Shown piece after piece: positions 1-10,634 of a stretch of DNA of 64,000 nucleotides (the first letter of the stretch is position 1; each line of letters begins with the position of its first letter). The position numbers and the translations under genes are program-made. Below the pieces are notes generated by a model. That model saw only the letters and a program-made list of their open reading frames with translations. It had not been told where the DNA came from and made no database searches. Source of the DNA: Hydrogenophaga crassostreae (lineage in GTDB: Bacteria; Pseudomonadota; Gammaproteobacteria; Burkholderiales; Burkholderiaceae_C); the NCBI RefSeq assembly GCF_001761385.1, contig NZ_CP017476.1, positions 4,639,501-4,703,500 on the forward strand, given 5' to 3'.

Positions 1-159
1 AGCAATCAAGCCAGCGCCAAAAGCGCCCCACTGAACAAGCGAACCCTTGCTCGAAAGCAAATAGAACCCGACAAAACCACCGATCAGCAGCAGCACGGCC
101 GCAGCCAGCTTGGCTTTGTCAGCGCCGGAGCTGACGGTTTGAACTTCAGAAGTGGCCAT
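1..159 (-). CDS. secE: Protein translocase subunit SecE (N-terminal part, runs off the window)
   Basis: Small inner-membrane subunit of the SecYEG translocon. Only the first 53 codons lie in the window. They start at an ATG read from 159 and begin MATSEVQTVSSGADKAK, followed by a hydrophobic helix (AAAVLLLIGGFVGFYLL) and then a second hydrophobic stretch cut by the window edge. Extra N-terminal membrane segments are usual in proteobacterial SecE. The position just downstream of tuf and tRNA-Trp on the same strand is the classic tufB-trpT-secE-nusG order, which supports the call despite the truncation. Confidence 0.85.
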   Translation of the reverse strand, partial: MATSEVQTVSSGADKAKLAAAVLLLIGGFVGFYLLSSKGSLVQWGAFGAGLIA

Positions 160-307
160 GAGGATCCAGTTGATTCTTGACAAAAATGCGCATCAATCAG
201 GCCAATGCCTGAGACACGCAAGCCCACCAGAGGTCTTTTCGACTTCGGCGGGCTTGGGTTGATCCACAAAACAGAGCGACTTCAACGAATGTTGCACACC
301 TGTTGGG

Positions 308-383
308 TGGCAGGGGCAGTAGGAATCGAACCTACAACCTTCGGTTTTGGAGACCGACGCTCTGCCAATTGAGCTATACCCCT
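308..383 (-). tRNA. trpT: tRNA-Trp (anticodon CCA)
   Basis: Read on the minus strand the molecule starts AGGGGTA and ends TGCCCCT, then discriminator G and an encoded CCA (308-310). The acceptor arms pair, the D-arm AGCTCAATTGGCAGAGC and T-arm GTAGGTTCGATTCCTAC are present, and the anticodon loop reads CTCCAAA, giving CCA. It lies between tuf and secE and is probably processed from a shared transcript. Confidence 0.97.
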
Positions 384-428
384 ACTGGCTACGCCCCGGC
401 CAATTGACCGAGACGCCTAACTAACTAA

Positions 429-1619
<1,191 letters not shown>

Positions 1620-1672
1620 TTTTCAGCTCCAAAATCAAAACTGCCGAAACACCAGAACAGACATAAAAATAC

Positions 1673-1747
<75 letters not shown>

Positions 1748-1816
1748 TAAAACACCCCAAAGGGCATTTCAACAAAACTACCTCCGCCACGCGGCGGATT
1801 CAAACTACCAGCGAAC

Positions 1817-1890
1817 TGGAGCGGGAGACGGGAATCGAACCCGCGTGATCAGCTTGGAAGGCTGGAGTTCTACCATTGAACTACTCCCGC
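1817..1890 (-). tRNA. tRNA-Gly (anticodon TCC)
   Basis: The minus strand begins GCGGGAG and ends CTCCCGC, then TCCA with an encoded CCA. The anticodon loop CTTCCAA gives TCC, and the T-arm CGGGTTCGATTCCCG is intact. It is the middle tRNA of the Tyr-Gly-Thr trio upstream of tuf. Confidence 0.97.
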
Positions 1891-1973
1891 CCGAAACACC
1901 TTCGGCCAAGACCGAAAATCATCCAAGCGCTTTGGTTTCCCACTGCTTACAGACTCTCACTATCGCTATCGGC

Positions 1974-2059
1974 TGGTGGAGGGGGCTGGATTCGAACCAG
2001 CGTACGCGTAAGCGGGCAGATTTACAGTCTGCTGCCTTTAACCACTCGGCCACCCCTCC
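1974..2059 (-). tRNA. tRNA-Tyr (anticodon GTA)
   Basis: An 86-nt class II tRNA with a long variable arm, as expected for tRNA-Tyr. The 5' end GGAGGGG pairs with CCCCTCC, followed by A and an encoded CCA (1974-1976). The anticodon loop CTGTAAA gives GTA and the T-arm is CTGGTTCGAATCCAG. It is the first gene of the tRNA-tuf transcript. Confidence 0.97.
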
Positions 2060-2067
2060 ATAAGCAC

Positions 2068-2100
2068 AGCCCAACATTATGCCAGCTTTTTGGAGGGCAA
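2068..2100 (-). promoter_or_regulatory. Possible promoter of the tRNA-Tyr/Gly/Thr-tuf unit
   Basis: In the 60-bp gap between the end of ung and the 5' end of tRNA-Tyr, the minus strand carries an extended -10-like element TGGCATAAT, with CATAAT at 2076-2081. A transcription start about 7 nt later would fall some 10 nt before the tRNA. The -35 match is poor, so the assignment rests on position and on the extended -10. Confidence 0.4.
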
Positions 2101-2119
2101 GTGCGGGTTATTCCGAACT

Positions 2120-2881
2120 TCACCAATGAATTTCTGTTTCGCCGGCCTCCGACAGCCACCGATTGGTCTTGGAAAAGTGTCCGCAACCGAAAAACGGTGC
2201 GGGACCGCGGCTGGCCGACAGGGGTGATGGGTGATTGGCAGACAACACGCAGTGGCGCTTGCCATCGATCAAAACAGACTTTTTCTGGGCATGCGCGCCC
2301 CAGAGCAAAAATACCTTGGGGGGACCTCGATCGCTGCAGCAACGAATCACGGTGTCGGTCAAAGACTCCCAGCCCTTCCCCGCGTGGCTGGCCGGCTGTC
2401 CGTCCTCGACTGTCAGACAGGTATTGAGAAGCAACACACCCTGCTTGGCCCATCGCACAAGGGAGCCATTGGAGGGGGGAGCCAATCCCAGATCGCGCAG
2501 CAATTCTTTGAACACATTGCGCAAGCTGGGGGGCAACCTGATCCCCGGCGCCACCGAAAACGCCAGGCCTTCGGCCTGACCTGGGCCGTGGTATGGGTCT
2601 TGGCCCAGAATCACCACGCGCACGTCTGCCGGGGCTGTGAGCGCCAAGGCCCTGAGCGGCTCAGGTGGATAGATCACCGCCCCGGCTTTCAGGCGCCCAT
2701 CCAAAAAGTGCAACAGCCCCTGTCCGACTTTTTCGGCCCAAAAAGCGTCTACCGACGCCTGCCAATCTGGCGCCACCGGCCAAGCCTTGGGATCCACGGC
2801 CGTCAACCACAGTGGTGCTGCGGCAGGATCGGGCTCCTCACCCCAATGCAAAAGGCGTTGCCCAGCGCGCGCTCCGGGCAT
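2120..2881 (-). CDS. ung: Uracil-DNA glycosylase (family 1)
   Basis: Removes uracil from DNA at the start of base excision repair. The 253-residue protein carries the water-activating motif GQDPYHG near residue 93 and the DNA-intercalation motif HPSPLSA near residue 218, both diagnostic of family-1 UDG. The N-terminus is somewhat longer than in E. coli, with a poorly conserved lead of about 35 residues. It begins 2 nt after the trpC stop on the same strand, so it is probably co-transcribed with the trp genes. Confidence 0.96.
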   Translation of the reverse strand: MPGARAGQRLLHWGEEPDPAAAPLWLTAVDPKAWPVAPDWQASVDAFWAEKVGQGLLHFLDGRLKAGAVIYPPEPLRALALTAPADVRVVILGQDPYHGPGQAEGLAFSVAPGIRLPPSLRNVFKELLRDLGLAPPSNGSLVRWAKQGVLLLNTCLTVEDGQPASHAGKGWESLTDTVIRCCSDRGPPKVFLLWGAHAQKKSVLIDGKRHCVLSANHPSPLSASRGPAPFFGCGHFSKTNRWLSEAGETEIHW

Positions 2882-2883
2882 GG

Positions 2884-3684
2884 TCAGGCAAACAACTCGG
2901 CCAGCGCCAGCCCCGGCTCAGGCGCACGCATGAAGGCTTCACCCACCAAAAAACCGTGCACCCCTGCTTCACGCATGCGCATGACATCGTTCCGGCCCAG
3001 GATGCCTGACTCTGTGATGAGCAAGCGATCTGGGGGCACGTCGGACATCAGATCCAGTGTGGTTTGCAGGCTGACTTCAAAAGTGCGCAAGTTGCGGTTG
3101 TTGATGCCCAACAACGGCGTTTGGAGCTTCAAGGCACGGTGCAACTCGGCGCGGTCGTGCACCTCGACCAACACCGCCATGTTCAAGCCCTGCGCAATGG
3201 CTTCCAGGTCGGCCATCTGCGCATCGTCCAGGCAGGCCGCGATCAGCAGGATCGCGTCGGCACCCATGAAACGGGCTTCATAGACCTGGTAGGGGTCGAC
3301 CATGAAGTCTTTGCGCAACACCGGCAGATCGCAGCTGGCCCGCGCCTGCTTCAGGTAGTCGGTGCTGCCCTGGAAAAACTGGCGGTCGGTCAACACCGAC
3401 AAACAGGCCGCGCTCACCTGTCCGTCGCCTTCGGCATAGCTTTGCGCGATGTCGGCCGGGATGAAGTCACTGCGCAACACGCCCTTGCTCGGGCTGGCCT
3501 TTTTGACCTCGGCAATCACCGCCGCCTGGCTCTTGGCGATCTTGGCTCGCAGGGCGGCTTCGAAATCGCGGGTGAGCACGCGGCTTTCGGCGTCAAAACG
3601 CATGGCTTGCAGCGGTTTCTTGGCCAGCGCAGCGGCGATCTCTTCGTGCTTCACGGCCACGATCTTTTGCAGTATGTCATTCAT
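2884..3684 (-). CDS. trpC: Indole-3-glycerol-phosphate synthase
   Basis: TIM-barrel enzyme that converts carboxyphenylaminodeoxyribulose phosphate to indole-3-glycerol phosphate in tryptophan synthesis. The 266 residues match a stand-alone TrpC without a fused TrpF. The core motifs [44 protein letters not shown] and ITESGI are visible as separate blocks along the protein. The start codon overlaps the end of the small membrane gene upstream by 8 nt, which suggests translational coupling. Confidence 0.97.
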   Translation of the reverse strand: MNDILQKIVAVKHEEIAAALAKKPLQAMRFDAESRVLTRDFEAALRAKIAKSQAAVIAEVKKASPSKGVLRSDFIPADIAQSYAEGDGQVSAACLSVLTDRQFFQGSTDYLKQARASCDLPVLRKDFMVDPYQVYEARFMGADAILLIAACLDDAQMADLEAIAQGLNMAVLVEVHDRAELHRALKLQTPLLGINNRNLRTFEVSLQTTLDLMSDVPPDRLLITESGILGRNDVMRMREAGVHGFLVGEAFMRAPEPGLALAELFA

Positions 3685-3853
3685 GGGAACGGGGTTCTTC
3701 CAAAGGGGTTGTGCCCGAAGGCGGAGCGCCTGCCGGGTCTTTCAAGACATTGACCACCACCCGGTGCATCACCACCGCAGCGATCACAAACACCAGGGAA
3801 ACGCCGATCGCGATCCAGGCGCCTTCGTTTTGCAGCCAGGGCGGCAACGCCAT
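3677..3853 (-). CDS. 58-residue single-span membrane protein between trpD and trpC
   Basis: Short gene read from an ATG at 3853 to a TGA that overlaps the trpC start. The product begins [17 protein letters not shown]. It has one hydrophobic helix of about 17 residues (about 14-30: [17 protein letters not shown]), then a short Pro/Gly-rich acidic tail ending in PRSHE. It starts 8 nt after the trpD stop and overlaps trpC by 8 nt, so it fills the trpD-trpC gap tightly, as expected for a real coupled gene. The family was not recognised. A role in anchoring or regulating Trp enzymes would be speculation. The main doubt is its shortness. Confidence 0.6.
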   Translation of the reverse strand: MALPPWLQNEGAWIAIGVSLVFVIAAVVMHRVVVNVLKDPAGAPPSGTTPLEEPRSHE

Positions 3854-3861
3854 GGATCAGA

Positions 3862-4923
3862 TCAGGCGGAGGCCGGGCTGGCAGCGGTGTGCGATTTCAG
3901 CTCGGTCAGCTTGCTGGCCGCCGCGCCCGACTCGATCGCGCTGCGCGCCAAGGCAATGCCTTCGCCCATGTCACCACACACATTGGCGGCGTACAGCGCC
4001 GCGCCCGCGTTGAGCACCACGATGTCGATCGCCGGGCGGATGGCCGGGTCGTCGCTGTTGTTCAGCACGCCCATCAACATGGCGCGCGACTCATCGGGGG
4101 TTTCCACGCGCAAGGCGCGGTTGCTGGCCATGGTGAAGCCGAAGTCTTCAGGGTGAATTTCGTATTCGGTGATCTCGCCATCCTTCAGCTCGCCGACCAT
4201 GGTGGCCGCGCCCAGGGAGACCTCATCCATGCCATCGCGGCCATAAACCACCACCGCGTGTTCCGCGCCCAGGCGCTGCAGGGCGCGCACCTGGATACCC
4301 ACCAGATCGGGGTGAAAGACGCCCATCAGGATGTTCGGCGCCGAGGCCGGATTGGTCAGCGGGCCCAGGATGTTGAAAATGGTCTTGATGCCCAGCTCTT
4401 TGCGCACAGGGGCAACGGCCTTCATGGCGGGGTGGTGGTTGGGCGCAAACATGAAGCCGACACCCACTTCTTCGATGCAGCGGGCAATCGCCTCCGGGGG
4501 CAGGTTGATGTTGATGCCGAGGCTTTCCAGCACATCGGCGCTGCCGCTCTTGCTCGACACGCTGCGCCCGCCGTGCTTGCTCACCTTGGCACCCGCGGCG
4601 GCGGCAACGAACATGGAACAGGTGGAAATGTTGAATGTGTGCGAGCCATCACCACCAGTGCCCACGATGTCAACAAGATGCGTCTTGTCAGGCACATTGA
4701 CCTTCGTTGAAAACTCTCGCATCACCTGCGCAGCGGCGGTGATCTCGCCAATGGTCTCCTTCTTCACCCGAAGGCCGGTGATCAAGGCGGCCATCATCAC
4801 TGGCGACATCTCGCCGCTCATGATCATGCGCATCAGATGCAGCATCTCGTCATGAAAGATCTCGCGGTGTTCGATCGTGCGCTGCAGCGCTTCTTGGGGG
4901 GTGATTTTTTGGGCGTTGGGCAT
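3862..4923 (-). CDS. trpD: Anthranilate phosphoribosyltransferase
   Basis: Transfers phosphoribosyl from PRPP to anthranilate. The PRPP-binding motif [12 protein letters not shown] and the glycine/serine motif [18 protein letters not shown] are present in a protein of 353 residues, the usual size without a fused TrpG. Two in-frame ATGs lie 6 nt apart. The second (4923) is chosen because GGAG sits 6 nt before it, while the first directly abuts the GGAG. It follows the LysE-type gene by 17 nt and precedes the small membrane gene by 8 nt. Confidence 0.97.
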   Translation of the reverse strand: MPNAQKITPQEALQRTIEHREIFHDEMLHLMRMIMSGEMSPVMMAALITGLRVKKETIGEITAAAQVMREFSTKVNVPDKTHLVDIVGTGGDGSHTFNISTCSMFVAAAAGAKVSKHGGRSVSSKSGSADVLESLGININLPPEAIARCIEEVGVGFMFAPNHHPAMKAVAPVRKELGIKTIFNILGPLTNPASAPNILMGVFHPDLVGIQVRALQRLGAEHAVVVYGRDGMDEVSLGAATMVGELKDGEITEYEIHPEDFGFTMASNRALRVETPDESRAMLMGVLNNSDDPAIRPAIDIVVLNAGAALYAANVCGDMGEGIALARSAIESGAAASKLTELKSHTAASPASA

Positions 4924-4940
4924 CGTCATCTCCAGAATCT

Positions 4941-5594
4941 CTAAGCAGAGGGATTGTCGGACATGGCCAGTTTCAAGCCAAACCCGACGAACATCAGGCC
5001 CGCCACGCGGTCCATCCAGCGCATGGCGCGCTGGACGGTCTGCAAGCGCTGCGCGGCCCTTGCGGCCAGCCATGCGTAAGCAAAATTGACCGGCAGGGAA
5101 TTGATGTTGAACAGCAATCCAAGCAACAAAAATGCCGCGACCTTGTTGGGCGCATCGTGCGCGATGAACTGCGGGACAAAGGCCAGGAAAAACAGCGCCA
5201 CCTTGGGGTTGAGCACATTGGTGAGGAATCCGCGCTGATAGAGGGTGACGAGACTGACCGGCTGAGGCGATTGGGTCGGGGCCGGCGTCATGCCAGACGA
5301 AACGCCCTGGCTTGCCATCAGCAGTTTCACACCCATCCAGACCAGATACGCGGCGCCGCCCCATTTGAGCACCGTGAACGCCGTGGCCGACGTGGCAAGC
5401 AGCGCGCCCACCCCGAAGGCTGCCGCGAACACGTGCACGAAACAACCGCTCACGATGCCCAGTGCCGCCACGACGCCTGCACGCACTCCGCCTTTGAGCG
5501 CCGTGTTCACGATATAGAGCACATCGGGCCCCGGCGTGAGGTTGAGCAACCAGCCCGCGGCAATGAAGACCAGTAGGTGGGCGGTATCGGGCAT
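4941..5594 (-). CDS. LysE/RhtB-family amino-acid exporter
   Basis: Inner-membrane protein of 217 residues with about six hydrophobic spans. It has the family N-terminus with [14 protein letters not shown] and the later motif [21 protein letters not shown], both characteristic of LysE/RhtB exporters, which remove excess amino acids such as lysine, homoserine or threonine. It lies between the threonine aldolase and trpD, 14 nt and 17 nt away, so it is part of the trp transcript. The substrate cannot be read from sequence. Confidence 0.9.
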   Translation of the reverse strand: MPDTAHLLVFIAAGWLLNLTPGPDVLYIVNTALKGGVRAGVVAALGIVSGCFVHVFAAAFGVGALLATSATAFTVLKWGGAAYLVWMGVKLLMASQGVSSGMTPAPTQSPQPVSLVTLYQRGFLTNVLNPKVALFFLAFVPQFIAHDAPNKVAAFLLLGLLFNINSLPVNFAYAWLAARAAQRLQTVQRAMRWMDRVAGLMFVGFGLKLAMSDNPSA

Positions 5595-5608
5595 GACCAC
5601 ACCCAGGC

Positions 5609-6688
5609 TCAGTAAACCGCGGAACCCGCGGCCGCACCAGCTGGAGGGACAGCGGGCAGCTCGGCAAAGAAGCGCCGAATGGTGGTCAGCGCATGGTCGA
5701 TACCCGCGGCGTCCACATCCAGGTGGGTCACAAACCGCAAGCCGATCAGACCCGTGGCGAGTACCCCGTTCTGGCTCAGGAATTCGAGCAAAGCCGGACC
5801 CCGGCCAGTGGCCACATCGACAAACACGATGTTGGTCTGCGCAGAGCGCACCTTCAGTCCATTGACGTCTTTCAGGCCATCGGCCAGCCGGGTGGCCAAA
5901 CCATGGTCGGCGGCCAGCCGGTCCACATGGTGGTCCAGCGCATGGTGTGCCGCTGCGGCCAGAAAACCCGCCTGGCGCAAGCCGCCGCCGGCCATTTTGC
6001 GCAGGCGGCGGGCGCGTTCGATCAGCTCGCGCGAACCACACAGCGCAGACCCCACTGGCGCGCCCAGGCCTTTGCTGAAACACACCGACAGGCTGTCGAA
6101 ATGGTTGGCGATCTCGCGAACGCGCGCCATGGCGCCCTGCCCTGGCGCGGCCGAGGCCACCGCCGCATTAAAAACGCGCGCACCATCGAGATGGGTCGCC
6201 AAGCCGTGGTCGCGCGCCAGTTGTGTTGCCTCATGCAAGTAACCGTCCGGCATCACGTTGCCATTCCAGGTGTTCTCCAGGCACAGCAACCGCGTGCGCG
6301 CAAAGTGCATGTCATCCGGCTTGATGGCCGCTGCAATATCCGCTAGCGCCATGCGCCCCGCGACGTCCTGCACCAACGGCTGCGGCTGCACGCTGCCGAA
6401 CACCGCTGCGCCCCCGCCTTCAAAGCGGTAGGTGTGCGCGTTCTGACCAACGATGTATTCGTCGCCGCGCTGGCAATGCGCGAGGATGCCGCAGAGATTG
6501 CTTTGCGTGCCCGAGGGCATGAACAGCGCGGCTTGTTTGCCCGTGATGGTGGCGATGTGGTCTTGCAGCGCGTTGACCGTCGGGTCGTCGCCAAACACAT
6601 CGTCGCCCAAGGGCGCGGCCATCATCGCGGCGCGCATGGCAGGCGTGGGTTGCGTGACGGTGTCGCTGCGCAAGTCAACGGTTTTCAT
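5609..6688 (-). CDS. ltaE: Low-specificity L-threonine aldolase
   Basis: PLP enzyme that cleaves threonine or allo-threonine to glycine and acetaldehyde. It begins [18 protein letters not shown], the family signature, and has [10 protein letters not shown] for cofactor contact and [14 protein letters not shown] carrying the Schiff-base lysine. At 359 residues it is slightly longer than usual because of an Ala/Pro-rich tail. The start codon overlaps the trpG stop by 4 nt (ATGA), so it is translationally coupled into the trp operon. That is an unusual companion for tryptophan genes. Confidence 0.94.
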   Translation of the reverse strand: MKTVDLRSDTVTQPTPAMRAAMMAAPLGDDVFGDDPTVNALQDHIATITGKQAALFMPSGTQSNLCGILAHCQRGDEYIVGQNAHTYRFEGGGAAVFGSVQPQPLVQDVAGRMALADIAAAIKPDDMHFARTRLLCLENTWNGNVMPDGYLHEATQLARDHGLATHLDGARVFNAAVASAAPGQGAMARVREIANHFDSLSVCFSKGLGAPVGSALCGSRELIERARRLRKMAGGGLRQAGFLAAAAHHALDHHVDRLAADHGLATRLADGLKDVNGLKVRSAQTNIVFVDVATGRGPALLEFLSQNGVLATGLIGLRFVTHLDVDAAGIDHALTTIRRFFAELPAVPPAGAAAGSAVY

Positions 6689-7278
6689 GGCCGCTCCAGG
6701 AAGTTTTTCAGTTGGGCGTGACCGTGCTCGGTCAGGATGCTTTCCGGGTGGTATTGCATGCCCTCGATGTCCAGCGTCTTGTGTTTCACGCCCATTATTT
6801 CACCGTCGTCCGTCCAGGCCGTGACCGTGAGGCAGTCAGGCAAAGTGGCCCGCTCGATGGCGAGTGAGTGGTAGCGGTTCACTGTGAATCGCTCGGGAAG
6901 GTTCGCGAACACACCTTCCTGTGTGGTCGTGACAACGCTGGTTTTGCCGTGCATCAACTCCTTGGCGCGCACGATCTTGCCGCCGAAGGCTGCGCCAATG
7001 GCCTGGTGCCCCAGGCACACGCCGAGAATCGGCAGCTTGCCAGCGAAATGCTCGATGGTTGCCACCGAGATGCCGGCCTCAGCAGGAGAGCAAGGGCCCG
7101 GCGAGATCACCAGGCGGTCGACCTCGCCGGCGTCCACGCGGCGCTGGATCTCCTCAACGGTGATCTCATCGTTGCGCACCACGGTCACGTCTGCGCCAAG
7201 CTCACCGAAGTACTGCACGATGTTGTAGGTGAACGAGTCGTAGTTGTCCACCATGAGGAGTTTGATCTTCTTGCTCAT
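6685..7278 (-). CDS. trpG: Anthranilate synthase glutamine amidotransferase subunit
   Basis: Supplies ammonia from glutamine to TrpE. It has 197 residues, starts [19 protein letters not shown], and carries the class I amidotransferase nucleophile motif [10 protein letters not shown] and the His-Glu pair in MQYHPES. The ATG at 7278 is chosen because [10 protein letters not shown] must sit at the N-terminus, although the frame stays open upstream into trpE. It follows trpE by 5 nt. A second role as PabA is possible, since no separate pabA is seen here. Confidence 0.96.
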   Translation of the reverse strand: MSKKIKLLMVDNYDSFTYNIVQYFGELGADVTVVRNDEITVEEIQRRVDAGEVDRLVISPGPCSPAEAGISVATIEHFAGKLPILGVCLGHQAIGAAFGGKIVRAKELMHGKTSVVTTTQEGVFANLPERFTVNRYHSLAIERATLPDCLTVTAWTDDGEIMGVKHKTLDIEGMQYHPESILTEHGHAQLKNFLERP

Positions 7279-7283
7279 GGCGC

Positions 7284-8783
7284 TCACTCCAGCCCTTCTT
7301 CGACCAGCTCGGCAGCGCGCAGCAGCGCACGCGCCTTGTGTTCGGTTTCCCTCCACTCCATCTCGGGAACCGAGTCGGCCACAACGCCGGCGGCGGCCTG
7401 CACGTGCAACACCTGGTCTTTGATGATGCCGGTACGGATCGCGATGGCCACGTCCATGTCACCCGCGTAGCTGAGATAACCGCAGGCGCCGCCATAGAGG
7501 CCGCGCTTGGTGGGCTCCAGCTGGTCGATCAGTTCCATGGCGTGCACCTTGGGCGCGCCAGTCAGCGTGCCGGCGGGGAAAGTGGCTTTGAGCACATCCA
7601 TGTTGGTCATGCCGTCGTTCAGGATGCCTTCGACGTTGCTCACGATGTGCATCACATGGCTGTAGCGCTCGACCGCAAAGGCTTCCGTCACCTTGACCGA
7701 GCCGGTCTTGGCGATGCGCCCGATGTCGTTGCGCGCCAGGTCGATCAACATCACATGTTCGGCACGCTCTTTCGGGTCGTTCACCAGTTCTTGCTCGACC
7801 GCTTTGTCGGCTTCGGGCGACGCGCCGCGCGGGCGGGTTCCTGCCAGCGGGCGAATGGTGACCTTGGTGCCCTCCTCCGTGTGTTCCTGGCGAACCAGAA
7901 TTTCCGGCGACGCGCCCACCACGTGGAAATCCCCGAAATGGTAGTAGTACATGTAGGGGCTGGGGTTCAGTGAACGCAGCGCGCGGTACAGGCTCAGCGG
8001 GCTTTCGGTGTAGCGCTTGCTGATGCGCTGGCCGACCTGCACCTGCATGAAATCGCCCGCCGCGATCAGTTCCTTGGCGCGGTCCACCGCAGCAAGGTAA
8101 TCGACCTTGGAAAAACTGCGCTCGGCAGGGTAACTCTGCGTGGCTTTCACCACCGGCGCGCTGACGGAGTACTTCAACGCCTCTTTCAGTTCGCGCAAAC
8201 GCTTCTTGGCATTGGCATAGGCCTCAGGCGCAGCCGGATCGGCGTAGACGATGAGATACAGCTTGCCCGACAGGTTGTCGATCACCGCCAACTCCTCGCA
8301 CTGCAGCAACAGAATGTCGGGGCAGCCCAGCGCGTCTGGAGGGCAGCTGTTTTCCAGTTTCTTCTCGATATAGCGCACAGCGTCGTACCCGAAGTACCCC
8401 GCCAGCCCGCCGCAAAACCGCGGCAAGCCAGGGCGCAGCGCCACCTTGAAGCGCTGCTGGTACTCGGCAATGAAATCCAGCGGGTTACCCGTTGCGGTCT
8501 CCATGACCGCGCCATCGGTCACGACCTCGGTTTTTGCGTCAGAGCCAAAACCGCTGGCGCGCAGCAGCGTGCGGGCCGGCAGCCCTATGAAACTGTAGCG
8601 ACCAAAGCGCTCGCCTCCCACGACAGACTCCAGCAAAAACGAGTGTTTGCCGTCGCCTTTGCCGTGCGCGAGCTTGAGGTACAGCGAGAGGGGGGTTTCC
8701 AGATCCGCAAAGGCCTCCACCATCAGTGGAATGCGGTTGTAGCCCTGGCTGGCCAGGCTCTTGAATTCAAGTTCGGTAATCAT
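7284..8783 (-). CDS. trpE: Anthranilate synthase component I
   Basis: Converts chorismate to anthranilate, the first committed step of tryptophan synthesis. The 499-residue protein has the C-terminal chorismate-binding core, with [45 protein letters not shown] and [21 protein letters not shown] in order. The start is the ATG at 8783 with GGAG 9 nt upstream; a TTG five codons earlier is less likely. The unusually long leader upstream contains a short tryptophan-rich reading frame and strong hairpins, described separately. Confidence 0.97.
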   Translation of the reverse strand: MITELEFKSLASQGYNRIPLMVEAFADLETPLSLYLKLAHGKGDGKHSFLLESVVGGERFGRYSFIGLPARTLLRASGFGSDAKTEVVTDGAVMETATGNPLDFIAEYQQRFKVALRPGLPRFCGGLAGYFGYDAVRYIEKKLENSCPPDALGCPDILLLQCEELAVIDNLSGKLYLIVYADPAAPEAYANAKKRLRELKEALKYSVSAPVVKATQSYPAERSFSKVDYLAAVDRAKELIAAGDFMQVQVGQRISKRYTESPLSLYRALRSLNPSPYMYYYHFGDFHVVGASPEILVRQEHTEEGTKVTIRPLAGTRPRGASPEADKAVEQELVNDPKERAEHVMLIDLARNDIGRIAKTGSVKVTEAFAVERYSHVMHIVSNVEGILNDGMTNMDVLKATFPAGTLTGAPKVHAMELIDQLEPTKRGLYGGACGYLSYAGDMDVAIAIRTGIIKDQVLHVQAAAGVVADSVPEMEWRETEHKARALLRAAELVEEGLE

Positions 8784-8948
8784 GTTCAAACGCTCCAAGC
8801 GACCGGGGCTTGCATCGCAGCCAACACAGCCGTTGCCTTCAGGGGTCCCGGGCAGGCGGCCTGCCGGGCGGGAAGAGGATTGGGGTGGCGCGGTCGGCGG
8901 AGGGCTGGGCCACCTCGTTGACCGTGCTCCGCCGGGGGGAGGGCACTT
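8784..8948 (-). promoter_or_regulatory. trpE leader with GC-rich hairpins (possible attenuator)
   Basis: This 165-nt stretch separates the leader peptide from trpE. An 8-bp stem can form between 8895-8902 (cggcggag) and 8927-8934 (ctccgccg). A compact hairpin lies at 8847-8868, with ggcagg/cctgcc closed by ccc/ggg around one bulge. A 7-bp stem-loop at 8954-8973 covers the Trp codons of the leader peptide. No U-run follows the last hairpin, so a classical intrinsic terminator is not visible. Control could be by Rho or by access to the ribosome site. Confidence 0.45.
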
Positions 8949-9032
8949 TTACGCTGGCTTGCGCCAAAGCCAGGCTCCCCGGCCAGGGCGGCGCGGCAGA
9001 CAACCTGCAGAAATCGTGCGTTGGAGAGACAT
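8949..9032 (-). CDS. trpL: Putative trp leader peptide (27 residues, Trp-Leu-Trp near the end)
   Basis: A short frame read from an ATG at 9032 to TAA at 8949. It starts MSLQRTISAGC and ends GAWLWRKPA, so two of its last seven codons are Trp. It stops 165 nt before trpE. The codons for WLW lie in a perfect 7-bp stem-loop (8954-8973). These are the features of attenuation leader peptides of trp operons. No good Shine-Dalgarno precedes the ATG. A -10-like TACACT lies only about 9 nt upstream, so the transcript would be nearly leaderless. Function is inferred. Confidence 0.55.
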   Translation of the reverse strand: MSLQRTISAGCLPRRPGRGAWLWRKPA

Positions 9033-9222
9033 GGTGAGCGAAGTGTAGCAAAGCCGCCGTGCCTTTTCCGGGCCCCGACAGGCCAACCCGTACCCCCGGC
9101 TCAGGGTCTACCCGATTGAAGGAGGGCAAATCCCCCGTCAAAATCCGCACACCCAACTTTTAGCACGACCGTTCTTTTTTTAACCGGCCTCACCCATCCA
9201 CCGCTTTCTCAAAGGTTCTGAA

Positions 9223-9813
9223 ATGCACCGCATGACCCCCATTGCCGCGGCCCTCGTTCTGTCCCTGGCGTTTTGCGCGGCCACAGTTGCCGCCGCGCCC
9301 ATCGAGCTCGCCGGGGTGACGCTGCAAGACCGCGCCGTGGTTGCCGACACCCCGCTGCTGCTCAACGGCGCCGGGATTCGCTACAAGGCTGTCTTCAAGG
9401 TGTACACTGCGGGCCTCTACCTCGGCGCCAAAGCCGGCACCACCGAAGAAGTGCTCGCCATGCCGGGCCCCAAGCGCCTGACCATCACGATGTTGCGCGA
9501 CATCGATTCGAGCGAACTGGGCAGGTTGTTCTCACGCGGCATGGAAGACAACCTGGACCGCCAGGCATTCGCCAAACTGATCCCGGGCGTGATGCGCATG
9601 AGCCAGGTCTTCAGCGACCACAAGCGCCTCAAGGAGGGTGACAGCTTCGTGATCGACTGGGTGCCAGGGGCCGGGACCGTGCTCACCGTCAAGGGCGAGG
9701 TTCAAGGCGAGCCCTTCAAGGAACCCGCTTTCTATGACGCCCTGATGAGGATCTGGCTCGGCAAAAAACCTGCCGACTGGAAACTCAAAGAAGCCCTGCT
9801 TGGCAAGGCTTGA
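9223..9813 (+). CDS. Exported chalcone-isomerase-like protein, copy 1
   Basis: The 196-residue protein has a signal peptide (MHRMTPIAAALVLSLAFC with likely cleavage after about residue 25). The mature domain contains LNGAGIRYKAVFKVYTAGLY, TMLRDIDS and IDWVPGAG, which is the pattern of the bacterial chalcone-isomerase-like family (Chalcone_3). Bacterial members have no proven flavonoid substrate and are usually periplasmic. It is transcribed away from the trp operon. A paralog follows about 160 nt downstream and aligns along its whole length. Confidence 0.85.
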   Translation: MHRMTPIAAALVLSLAFCAATVAAAPIELAGVTLQDRAVVADTPLLLNGAGIRYKAVFKVYTAGLYLGAKAGTTEEVLAMPGPKRLTITMLRDIDSSELGRLFSRGMEDNLDRQAFAKLIPGVMRMSQVFSDHKRLKEGDSFVIDWVPGAGTVLTVKGEVQGEPFKEPAFYDALMRIWLGKKPADWKLKEALLGKA

Positions 9814-9974
9814 GGCAAGCCCTTGCGCCAGATGCGCGGCACATCCCCCAACAATGTCACGCGGCTGTTGCACACGCTCCGCATACAGCACCCGGTTCGT
9901 GGAACATCAACGATTGCTTATTTATCTCTGTCGATTCACGGTTTCTGGGACCTGAAGTGGCTCACAGTCAATGC

Positions 9975-10634
9975 ATGACTTCAGCCAACGACACCACCTC
10001 CCCTTCTGCCAACCGCTCCTCACTCCCTCGCTGGGCACTGGCACTGTCTTTCACTGTCGCAGCGTTTCTTGCAGCGCCACAAGCCATCGCATCTGAAAGG
10101 GACCTCGCGGGCGTCAAAGTCGTGCAGTCCCTCAACCTGGCTGGCCAGGCGCTGGCATTGAATGGCGCCGGGATTCGCTACCGTGGGCCCTTCAAGGTCT
10201 ACACGGCTGCGCTGTACACCACCAACCAGGTGGGCTCTCCAGCCGAATTTCATGCCGACAAAGGCAACAAGCGGCTGGTCTTGACGATGTTGCGGGAGAT
10301 CAAATCGTCTCAAATGGGACGCTTGTTCATCAAAGGGGTACAGAAGAACCTGTCTCCAGGCGACTTGGGCAGCGTCATTTCCGAGTTGCCCCGCATGGGC
10401 GAGATATTCTCGGCCAACAAGCGCATGTTGCCGGGAGAACAACTGGTGATTGACTGGGTGCCTGGCCGCGGCATGCAGATCAGCGCGCGCGGTGAACCTC
10501 AAGGTGAACCGTTTGAATCACAAGCGTTCTTCGAGGCACTGATGAACATCTGGCTCGGTCAGTCCCCCGCTGACTGGCGGCTCAAAGATGCCTTGCTGGG
10601 TATCGAGGCACACAACGCCATGAACACACTTTGA
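9975..10634 (+). CDS. Exported chalcone-isomerase-like protein, copy 2
   Basis: A 219-residue paralog of the gene just upstream. The shared blocks are LNGAGIRYRGPFKVYTAALY, TMLREIKSSQMGRLF, VIDWVPGRG, GEPQGEPFESQAFF and IWLGQSPADWRLKDALLG. An N-terminal signal peptide (about residues 15-40) is preceded by a polar lead. The ATG at 9975 is chosen because earlier codons add a non-conserved extension. The head-to-tail arrangement indicates local duplication followed by divergence. Substrate unknown. Confidence 0.82.
   Translation: MTSANDTTSPSANRSSLPRWALALSFTVAAFLAAPQAIASERDLAGVKVVQSLNLAGQALALNGAGIRYRGPFKVYTAALYTTNQVGSPAEFHADKGNKRLVLTMLREIKSSQMGRLFIKGVQKNLSPGDLGSVISELPRMGEIFSANKRMLPGEQLVIDWVPGRGMQISARGEPQGEPFESQAFFEALMNIWLGQSPADWRLKDALLGIEAHNAMNTL

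Noticed and set aside
207..255. Stem-loop between tRNA-Trp and secE
   Set aside because: AAGCCC/GGGCTT pair with a long loop and no U-run; could be chance or a weak processing site, so not listed as a terminator.
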